Origin: Armatimonadota bacterium
Lineage (GTDB): Bacteria; Armatimonadota; Fimbriimonadia; Fimbriimonadales; Fimbriimonadaceae
Assembly (NCBI GenBank): GCA_023428805.1
Contig: JAEYWW010000373.1
Span: forward strand, 1 to 6,056
DNA: 6,056 nucleotides
Direction of reading: 5' to 3'
Every line of letters starts with the position of its first letter. Positions within the stretch are counted from its first letter, which is position 1. The notes below the pieces were generated by a model. That model searched no databases, was not told the origin of the DNA, and saw nothing but the letters and a program-made list of their open reading frames with translations. Position numbers and translations under genes: made by a program. This document shows positions 1 through 4,825 of the stretch, piece by piece.

Positions 1-1064
1 CCCTTGGTCTTCTCTTTCAGTTCAGCAAAGGCCTCTTGAAGCCCCTTGTCGTCCTTGTATGTGCTCGTCGGAAGAACTTTCAGACCTTCATCGGCCATGG
101 CGTTCGCCTTCTTGTTGTCGCCCAAAATCGACCAACCGTAACCCGCCATCAGAAAGGTGATCGGATTCTTGGAGTCGAGCTTGACACCTTCATCAATCGC
201 GCGGGCCACCAGCGCCTTGTGCTTGTCGCTGTGCTCCTTCTTGAGCATGAATGAGAGTTCGACAAGCTTGGAGCCATTCTCCGCCTTGCCTTCTTTGATC
301 AGCGAATCAACGTAAGCGGTGAGTTCGTCGATGAACGGGAAGAACATCTGAACCTTGGCATTTTCCTTCATCGCCTTCATCTGCTCGTCGCCTTCGTCGT
401 CGATGGCTTCGAGCTTCTTCAAACCCTCCTCCTTCTTGCCCGAAGCATAGAGGGTCACGGCTTCATCAATTTTCGCGGCAAACTCTTCAAACTTAGCCTG
501 CTTGGCTTCTGCTGTCTCAAAGTCCTTGATCGACTTTTGAAGGTCGAACTTGCCAGAAATCGCCTGATCGAGCACGCCTTCAAGGTCCATGGGATGCCCG
601 ATCCAGAGAACGGTGCCCTCTTTGTTGATTACAAAGGATGCGGGGATGCCGTTCTGATTGGCGGCCGTCATCCACTTCTCGGCCATGTGGCCTTCCTTCG
701 TGTCCATGCCGACGTTGTAATCCATCTTGGCGCCCATCTTGGAGACAAACTCTTTGACCTGCGGCGTCACATCGCCTTCACCTTCCCAGACATTCATGCC
801 GTAGAATGCGACTTTGCCCTTGTGCTTCTTGGCCAGTTCGGTCACGTGGGGGATGGCGTCGATGCAGGGGCCGCACCAAGTGGCCCAGAATTCGACCACG
901 GTGAATTCGCTTTCGGAAAACGACTTGAACGGCTTCCCCTTCACCCAGAGAGCGGACTTGATCTCAGGAGCCTTCTTGCCGGGCATAAGGTCAGCAGCCT
1001 GGGCCGCTGGAAAAATGGCGAGCGCTGCAGCAAGCAGGCCCAAACGGAAGCCGATGTGCTTCAT
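1..1064 (-). CDS. Secreted TlpA-family thiol-disulfide protein (3' end outside window)
   Basis: At least 354 residues, running off the left edge with no stop. Residues 1-23 form a Sec signal peptide: basic start (MKHIGFR), hydrophobic core, then AQA before ADLMPGK. A thioredoxin-like domain spans about residues 27-175, with the active site WCGPC (C64, C67) in the FWATWCGPC context and the cis-proline in GIPASFVI (P141), as in TlpA/ResA proteins. By family knowledge these act outside the cytoplasm, reducing or oxidising disulfides, for example in cytochrome maturation; the actual substrate is unknown. Residues 176-354 are Lys/Glu/Ala-rich and look helical, possibly TPR-like, which is longer than a simple TlpA. 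ATG at 1064 gives a typical signal peptide, but no good Shine-Dalgarno precedes it. An in-frame ATG at 1106 would add 14 residues and is the alternative start. The domain is certain; the physiological role is not. Confidence 0.9.
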   Translation of the reverse strand, partial: MKHIGFRLGLLAAALAIFPAAQAADLMPGKKAPEIKSALWVKGKPFKSFSESEFTVVEFWATWCGPCIDAIPHVTELAKKHKGKVAFYGMNVWEGEGDVTPQVKEFVSKMGAKMDYNVGMDTKEGHMAEKWMTAANQNGIPASFVINKEGTVLWIGHPMDLEGVLDQAISGKFDLQKSIKDFETAEAKQAKFEEFAAKIDEAVTLYASGKKEEGLKKLEAIDDEGDEQMKAMKENAKVQMFFPFIDELTAYVDSLIKEGKAENGSKLVELSFMLKKEHSDKHKALVARAIDEGVKLDSKNPITFLMAGYGWSILGDNKKANAMADEGLKVLPTSTYKDDKGLQEAFAELKEKTK

Positions 1065-1322
1065 ACCGCGATTGTACGGCTTCCCGCAGAAGATGGTTCC
1101 GGGCATGAGTCCAAAACACCTGAAGAAACTTCATCAACTTGACGGATGACTGCGGCATCGTAAGTCTATGCATGCTCCAGACGTCCGTCTCCTGCTGTTC
1201 TCCATCCAGAATCGCGTCGAACTCATCGGAAAACACTATGTTGCCGAGGCAGCCATATTGGGGGGATTTTTGGATCAGCTTTCGCAGGCGCGCTTTGGAA
1301 GAGCCGATAAAAGATGAACCAG
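1065..1322. other. Upstream region of the thioredoxin-like gene, no gene seen
   Basis: This 258-base stretch lies between the start of the thioredoxin-like gene and the palindrome island. Open frames cross it on both strands, but none has a start with a ribosome binding site, a recognisable motif or a stop in a sensible place. A minus-strand frame that reads fairly protein-like (containing FDAILDGEQQETD) runs without a stop into the neighbouring gene, so I do not call it. A short perfect inverted repeat, TGAAG-AAA-CTTCA, sits at 1121-1133, about 60 bases before the start codon at 1064. It could be an operator half-site pair or chance. The promoter for the thioredoxin-like gene presumably lies in this stretch. 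Confidence 0.5.
1071..1076 (-). promoter_or_regulatory. Possible -10 box (TACAAT) just before the thioredoxin-like gene
   Basis: On the minus strand TACAAT lies six bases before the ATG at 1064, close to the TATAAT consensus. If used, transcription would start at about the ATG and give a leaderless message, which fits the lack of a Shine-Dalgarno. No good -35 hexamer is seen at 16-18 bases, so chance is a real possibility. Confidence 0.25.
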
Positions 1323-1610
1323 TGAGCCGCCACCGGGTGGTGCACCTCTCCAGAGGTGCATGTTTGTCGGAGTGCTCGACCTAGGTCGAGCTCTGGAGTG
1401 AGCACCTTGGTGCTCCTGCGCGATGGAGAGCATTTTGAAAAAGGTTGGGGGCGGGCATGGCCTCACAGGAGTTCGGCCCTCCAGGTCTCGGAATGGAGGG
1501 CCGAGCTCCCGCGAGGCTCTTCCCCCTCCCAGGCCGGATACGTCCACCCCGGATCGCTCCGCTTCAGCGGGGCTCTCGGATTCCCGCACTTTTGTGCGCA
1601 GACGTTCAAA
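1323..1610. repeat. Multi-hairpin direct repeat, copy 1
   Basis: A string of fold-back sequences in fixed order. 1330-1340 is CCACC/GGTGG. 1341-1360 has arms TGCACCTCT/AGAGGTGCA. 1374-1391 is a perfect 18-base palindrome with arms GCTCGACC/GGTCGAGC around TA. 1400-1415 has arms GAGCACC/GGTGCTC. 1473-1483 pairs with 1494-1504 (TCGGCCCTCCA/TGGAGGGCCGA) around a 10-base loop. 1559-1570 is CCGC-TTCA-GCGG. 1585-1598 is CGCAC-TTTT-GTGCG. The same order recurs in copy 2 at 1788-2063. Several frames stay open through it on both strands, as expected of GC-rich palindromes, and I find no coding signal. The right boundary is approximate because similarity fades after 1598. It is probably a REP/BIME-like or other structured intergenic element; its function is unknown. 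Confidence 0.85.
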
Positions 1611-1611
1611 A

Positions 1612-1627
1612 GGGCGGCGGGCCGCCC
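1612..1627. repeat. GC-only stem-loop between the repeat units
   Basis: GGGCGGC (1612-1618) pairs perfectly with GCCGCCC (1621-1627) around a GG centre. It is followed by a weaker pair GCGCGA (1636-1641) and TCGCGC (1651-1656). These sit in the linker between repeat copy 1 and the inverted units and have no counterpart after copy 2. Confidence 0.7.
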
Positions 1628-1654
1628 GTGCCAAAGCGCGACGCGAGCGATCGC

Positions 1655-1716
1655 GCACTCCATGGAGTGCGGTCAGATATGACCGCTTTCAATTCCGCCG
1701 AAGGCGGCCTGTCGCT
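1655..1716 (+). repeat. Inverted hairpin unit, left arm
   Basis: Three stem-loops in a row. 1655-1670 is the perfect palindrome GCACTCCATGGAGTGC. 1669-1686 is GCGGTCA-GATA-TGACCGC, sharing two bases with the palindrome. 1695-1707 is CCGCC-GAA-GGCGG. The arm ends in TCGCT at 1712-1716. The reverse complement of 1731-1784 matches this arm from 1661 onward: the first 30 bases differ at only four positions, all within the middle stem, and those four changes are two compensated base pairs. The arm therefore appears to be a mobile or duplicated unit whose folded shape is kept. Confidence 0.8.
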
Positions 1717-1730
1717 CTACGATCCAGAAC

Positions 1731-1784
1731 AGCGAGGGCGGCTCCGCCGCAAGGGAAAGCGGCGATATCTCGCCGCACTCCATG
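1731..1784 (-). repeat. Inverted hairpin unit, right arm
   Basis: Read on the minus strand it begins CATGGAGTGCGG, then has the hairpin GCGGCGA-GATA-TCGCCGC (1776-1759), then GCGGC-GGA-GCCGC within 1734-1751, and ends TCGCT. It mirrors the left arm (1661-1716) with a 14-base spacer at 1717-1730. The outer palindrome of the left arm is incomplete here: GCACTCCATG is present but is followed by ACATG instead of GAGTGC. Both hairpin stems differ from those of the left arm by paired substitutions that keep the helix. Confidence 0.8.
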
Positions 1785-1787
1785 ACA

Positions 1788-2063
1788 TGAGCCGCCACCG
1801 GGTGGTGCACCTCTCCAGAGGTGCAGCTTGTCGGAGTGCTCGACCTCGGTCGAGCTCTGGAGTGAGCACCTTGGTGCTCTCTGCGCGATGGAGAGCGCTT
1901 TGAGGAGGAATGGGGACCGGGCAGTTCGGCCCTCCAAGAAAGTCTGCGAATGGAGGGCCGAGCTCCCGCGAGGCTCTTCCCCCTCCCAAGTTATGGAAAG
2001 GACCGCTCCGCTTCAGCGGGGCTCTCGGACTCCCGCACTTCAGTGCGCCGGTTTGCGCAAAAC
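1788..2063. repeat. Multi-hairpin direct repeat, copy 2
   Basis: This repeats copy 1 in the same orientation. The first 38 bases are identical to 1323-1360, and 1951-1988 is identical to 1494-1531. Hairpins fall at 1795-1805, 1806-1825, 1838-1855 (centre TC instead of TA), 1864-1879, 1926-1936 with 1951-1961 (14-base loop instead of 10), 2008-2019, and 2034-2047 (loop TTCA instead of TTTT). The offset from copy 1 shrinks from 465 bases at the left to 449 at the right, and the indels lie in linkers and loops. A further palindrome, TTTGCGCAAA (2052-2061), marks the approximate right end. Confidence 0.85.
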
Positions 2064-2085
2064 TCCCGAGAGCAAGCAGCAATCT

Positions 2086-2101
2086 CGAGCTGAATCGCTC
2101 G
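2086..2101. other. Weak stem-loop after the membrane-protein gene
   Basis: CGAGC (2086-2090) pairs with GCTCG (2097-2101) around a six-base loop, 11 bases beyond the stop codon of the minus-strand membrane gene. It lacks a T-run, so calling it a terminator would be weak. It may instead be the last of the neighbouring palindromes. Confidence 0.3.
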
Positions 2102-2112
2102 TGGTGGGCTCG

Positions 2113-2547
2113 TTACTGCTTCACCTTGGGTGCCGTCAGCAATTCGTAGGACAACCGCATCAATCCAAAGGCCATGAGGTGAAAAACGAACGCGACAAGC
2201 GCAGCCCGCAGAATATCAAGACTGAGAGCCACACTCAAGGCGACGAATATGAAACTGTAGATGATCGTGTGAACGGCGACGCTCACCACCGCAGGCAAAA
2301 TCTTCACGGGCTTTTCATGAACTTCGCCCTTCATCCGGGCAACGCGAATCAATCCCCACGATAAGCCGACCACCGAGCCGATGACCAATGCGGCGGCTCC
2401 GGAATCACTCCGCTGCGGCCAGAAAACATAGATCGCGCCACACAGGATCAGCAAACCAGAGTGAAATGCCCAGGATAACGCGATGCTTCGATTGCGACAT
2501 TGCTGCCGTTCGTTCAAGTCGACCAAAAGGATACACTCCCAACTCAA
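2113..2547 (-). CDS. Small four-helix membrane protein, unknown function
   Basis: About 144 residues if TTG at 2547 is used. Four hydrophobic segments are visible at about residues 22-43, 50-70, 85-108 and 112-133. They are separated by short polar loops, including a charged loop at 71-82 (RMKGEVHEKPVK), and the tail ends in KVKQ. Length and topology resemble AtpI-type (ATP synthase subunit I) proteins, but no atp genes are nearby and I see no diagnostic motif, so this is only a possibility. There is no ATG or GTG near the 5' end. A TTG at 2526 (residue 8) has GGGAG about nine bases upstream and may be the true start, giving 137 residues. The gene diverges from trmD with almost no gap. The palindrome island lies downstream of its stop codon. 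Confidence 0.72.
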   Translation of the reverse strand: MSWECILLVDLNERQQCRNRSIALSWAFHSGLLILCGAIYVFWPQRSDSGAAALVIGSVVGLSWGLIRVARMKGEVHEKPVKILPAVVSVAVHTIIYSFIFVALSVALSLDILRAALVAFVFHLMAFGLMRLSYELLTAPKVKQ

Positions 2548-2552
2548 AACTC

Positions 2553-3269
2553 ATGCGCATCGACTACGTGACACTCTTTCCCGAAATGGTGATGCCAGCT
2601 CTTCAGCACAGCATCATGGCAAGGGCGGAGAAAGGGGGCCGAGTCGCGTTCGGGGCGGTGAATCCAAGAGATTTCGCGCAGGACGCGCACCGCTCGGTCG
2701 ATGCCCCTTCCTACGGGGGCGGGCCCGGCATGGTGATGATGCCCACTCTCATCGCGGAAGCCCTTGAATCGCTCCAACCGCACCCAAACGCGGAAATCAT
2801 TCTCACCGACCCGATGGGCGAGAAATTCACTCAAAGCGTGGCGAGGGAGCTTGCGGAGAAGCCGCAGGTCATCTTCATCTGCGGGCACTATGAGGGCGTG
2901 GATGAGCGGGTCCGAACCAAGCTCGCCACGCGGGCATTGACCATCGGCGACTTTGTTTTGACGGGCGGCGAGCTTCCTGCGCTCGTGATGACCGATGCGA
3001 TTGTCCGCCTGCTTCCCGACGTCCTGGGCGACCCGGAAAGTCATCGTGACGACAGCCATACGGACGGACTGCTCGGCTTCCCTCTCTACACAAAACCTGC
3101 GGAATTCATGGGTGAAGCAGTGCCGGAAGTTCTGACCTCGGGCCATCATGAAAAGATCGCCCAGTGGCGTCGGAAGCAACAGTTAGTCAGAACCCGCGAA
3201 CACCGCCCCGATCTATTCGCCCAATCAAATCTCAGCAAACAGGACCTGAAGCTGCTTGACGAGGAATGA
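2553..3269 (+). CDS. trmD: tRNA (guanine-N1)-methyltransferase TrmD
   Basis: 238 residues, normal for the family. The enzyme is a cytoplasmic SPOUT methyltransferase that uses S-adenosylmethionine to methylate G37, next to the anticodon, in tRNAs reading CNN-type codons; this prevents +1 frameshifting. The N-terminus MRIDYVTLFPEM is typical. Trefoil-knot, SAM-binding motifs are present: LTDPMGEKF (84-92), ICGHYEGVDERV (109-120) and TIGDFVLTGGELPAL (130-144). The catalytic aspartate is D171 in TDGLLGFPLYTKP, and the C-terminal tRNA-binding part includes WRRKQQLVRTREHRPDLF (205-222). ATG at 2553 matches the family N-terminus; the in-frame ATG at 2388 would add 55 residues antisense to the neighbouring gene and is rejected. 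No clear Shine-Dalgarno is seen. The usual partners rpsP, rimM and rplS are absent from the window, and a terminator follows directly. Confidence 0.97.
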   Translation: MRIDYVTLFPEMVMPALQHSIMARAEKGGRVAFGAVNPRDFAQDAHRSVDAPSYGGGPGMVMMPTLIAEALESLQPHPNAEIILTDPMGEKFTQSVARELAEKPQVIFICGHYEGVDERVRTKLATRALTIGDFVLTGGELPALVMTDAIVRLLPDVLGDPESHRDDSHTDGLLGFPLYTKPAEFMGEAVPEVLTSGHHEKIAQWRRKQQLVRTREHRPDLFAQSNLSKQDLKLLDEE

Positions 3270-3297
3270 AACTCGCCCCGGAAAACCGGGGCGAGTT
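3270..3297. terminator. Bidirectional hairpin terminator between trmD and the Arg-rich gene
   Basis: AACTCGCCCCGG (3270-3281) pairs perfectly over 12 bases with CCGGGGCGAGTT (3286-3297) around an AAAA loop. With one bulged A the stem extends into the trmD stop codon on one side and TCAT on the other. It starts immediately after the trmD stop and lies 17 bases from the stop of the converging gene, so it probably serves both. T-runs are weak on either side (TTTCATT on the minus strand; TTTTG about 10 bases beyond the stem on the plus strand). Confidence 0.85.
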
Positions 3298-3314
3298 CAT
3301 CTCAAGGGTTTTGA

Positions 3315-4715
3315 TTACAGTCGGACGAACTGGTAGTACTGATTGCCGCTCAGTGTCACCAAGCGTCGGTCATATCGGTCGCCGTTCATGTAGTAGTACG
3401 GCCTGCTGTAGTATTCCGCGCGATCCTTCTTCATCTGGCTCTGGCTCTTGCGGTCTTCCTCGTAGCGGTAGAGCGAGTAAAGCGCGCCCGCACCACCGGC
3501 GATGGCTGCCGTGTCATCCCCTTTGATCAGACCATAAGCCAGCACCGCACCCGAAAGATAGGCGATGTTTCGCCATTCGTTCTTCATCTTCTGCCGCCGG
3601 TCGTACTCATCCTGCCAGCTTGAAGTCCATTGGAAAGAGCGATCATCATTGCTGGCATAGTACGGGTTGTAATCGTCATCCCAATCATCGTCGCATCGTC
3701 GAAGATTGTTATTGACCACCACGTAACGGTCGCGGTTGTGGCGGGAGTTTGAGTGGGCGGGCGGAGCGGGCAACCACTTGCCATTCTTCGGATTGTAGCG
3801 ATGCTGCTTGCCATTCCAAGTCTTCCACGATGGGTTGCTCGCCCAGAGCATCACGGGCTGTTCGTCGCGGTAGCGACGGTCTTCCCAGATAGCCTGCTGG
3901 CTTCGGAGCCATCGCTCACGCTCCCATTCCTGCTGGCGGCGAAATTCGGCTTCCCGAGAACGAGCGCGGCGCAGCTCGCGTTCGCGCTCCTCGATTCGTC
4001 GGCGTTCAGCCTGGCGTCGGGCGTCTGCCTCGCGTTGACGACGCTGGTTTTCCCAGGTACTGGGATTGCGTCCGAGGAGATCGACTGGGTTGAAGTCGGG
4101 GCGTCCGCTTCGAATGATCCGCTCCTGTCGGCTGGCTCTCCGACGGGCTTCGGAATCGCGCTGACGGCGCTCGGCGTCTTGGCGAGCCCGATTGCGGGCC
4201 TGAATCAATTCGGCGGCGCGGTTTCGTTCCTGGGCTTCGGCTCTCTTCCGATCTTCGCTTCGGCGTGCCTGCTGGTTCCGAGCATCACGCGCGCGCTGCT
4301 CGGCTTCTGCGCGTCGTCGAATCTCATCTGATTGTCTTCTCGCCTGTTGATTGCGACCGTCCCGAGCGCGGCGGTCAGCCTCTGCTTTTCGCTGGGAATC
4401 CGCGCGTTTGCGATCCTCGTCGGCTCGTTTTCGGTCCTGCTGATTTCGCGCTTCTTTCGCGCGACTTTCCGACCCTTTGCGGTCGGAGCTCGATTGACCA
4501 CGACTATGCGAGGCACTTCCCCGCCGATCATCATCCCGGTCACGCCCCTGGTTTCGATCTCGCTGGCTTTCGCCGGATCGCCCCCGATTCTGATCTTTTC
4601 CACCCAACCCCCGGTCTCGCTGGGGTTCACGAGCGTCCGCGGTGGTGGCGAGGAATGGCACCACACCAAACAAGACGGCTGCCATGGCATTGGACAAAAG
4701 CGACTTCATCTTCAC
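3315..4715 (-). CDS. Secreted Arg-rich coiled-coil-like protein, unknown function
   Basis: 466 residues. A signal peptide covers residues 1-28 (MKMKSLLSNA, hydrophobic core, cut after TADA), so it should be exported. Residues 29-280 are extremely rich in Arg, Glu, Gln, Asp and Ala and should form long charged helices or disordered chain. A motif around RNQQ-R recurs at residues 90, 121 and 146. Residues 281-330 contain Trp- and Asn-rich turns (WASNPSWKTWNGK). Residues 331-375 hold an acidic, Tyr/Trp-rich stretch with CDDDWDDD and the only cysteine (C341). Residues 379-425 (NEWRNIAYLSGAV to YRYEEDRKSQ) carry two short Gly/Ala-rich hydrophobic segments, reminiscent of a glycine-zipper hairpin. 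The tail is Tyr-rich. GTG at 4715 is preferred because GGAGGT lies five bases upstream; the ATG at 4709 is the alternative. Function is unknown; an envelope or surface role is inference. Confidence 0.82.
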   Translation of the reverse strand: MKMKSLLSNAMAAVLFGVVPFLATTADAREPQRDRGLGGKDQNRGRSGESQRDRNQGRDRDDDRRGSASHSRGQSSSDRKGSESRAKEARNQQDRKRADEDRKRADSQRKAEADRRARDGRNQQARRQSDEIRRRAEAEQRARDARNQQARRSEDRKRAEAQERNRAAELIQARNRARQDAERRQRDSEARRRASRQERIIRSGRPDFNPVDLLGRNPSTWENQRRQREADARRQAERRRIEERERELRRARSREAEFRRQQEWERERWLRSQQAIWEDRRYRDEQPVMLWASNPSWKTWNGKQHRYNPKNGKWLPAPPAHSNSRHNRDRYVVVNNNLRRCDDDWDDDYNPYYASNDDRSFQWTSSWQDEYDRRQKMKNEWRNIAYLSGAVLAYGLIKGDDTAAIAGGAGALYSLYRYEEDRKSQSQMKKDRAEYYSRPYYYMNGDRYDRRLVTLSGNQYYQFVRL

Positions 4716-4720
4716 GAAAC

Positions 4721-4726
4721 ACCTCC
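4721..4726 (-). promoter_or_regulatory. Ribosome binding site GGAGGT that decides a GTG start
   Basis: On the minus strand GGAGGT is followed by GTTTC and then GTG at 4715, ideal spacing. The ATG two codons later (4709) would be 11 bases away. This favours the GTG as start of the Arg-rich protein. Confidence 0.7.
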
Positions 4727-4732
4727 AAGTGC

Positions 4733-4812
4733 GCCTATCGCTAGGCTACACCTATTCCAATGCACAGAGGGAGCAGGGGTTTCTTTAATGCACGTAAAGT
4801 TTCTGTAAGAAA
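4733..4812. other. Short inverted and direct repeats upstream of the Arg-rich gene
   Basis: The 110-base gap between the deacetylase stop and the Arg-rich gene holds GCCTA-TCGC-TAGGC (4733-4746), CTTTA/TAAAG (4783-4799), TTTCT-GTA-AGAAA (4800-4812), and AATGCAC twice in the same orientation (4759-4765 and 4787-4793). These could be operator or weak terminator elements. I cannot place a convincing -35/-10 pair, so whether the Arg-rich gene has its own promoter is open. Confidence 0.35.
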
Positions 4813-4825
4813 TGAGACACCAGGT

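Noticed and set aside
537..1149. Plus-strand open frames opposite the thioredoxin-like gene.
   Set aside because: The minus strand encodes a signal peptide, WCGPC and the cis-Pro motif in one frame, so the plus frames are shadows.
991..1322. Minus-strand frame reading fairly protein-like (FDAILDGEQQETDVW), possibly a gene remnant cut by the repeat.
   Set aside because: It has no stop before running deep into the thioredoxin-like gene, no ribosome binding site, and no recognisable family. A homology search of this stretch would be needed to revive it.
1323..2063. CRISPR array or integron cassette sites.
   Set aside because: There are only two long copies with no short regularly spaced repeats or unique spacers. 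No attC-type core sites, integrase or cas genes are visible.
1323..2063. Composite transposon bounded by the direct copies.
   Set aside because: The roughly 180 bases between the copies encode nothing, and no transposase or clear target-site duplication is seen.
1275..2082. Several overlapping open frames on both strands through the repeat island (for example plus 1423-1785 and 1445-1903, minus 1717-2082).
   Set aside because: GC-rich palindromes lack stop codons on both strands. The frames are low-complexity (Arg/Pro/Ser/Gly), lack ribosome binding sites, and read through hairpins whose pattern explains the sequence better. Linker indels between the two copies also shift frames.
2388..2552. 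Longer TrmD starting at ATG 2388.
   Set aside because: The family N-terminus begins at MRIDYVTLFPE; the extension is antisense to the membrane gene and has no TrmD similarity.
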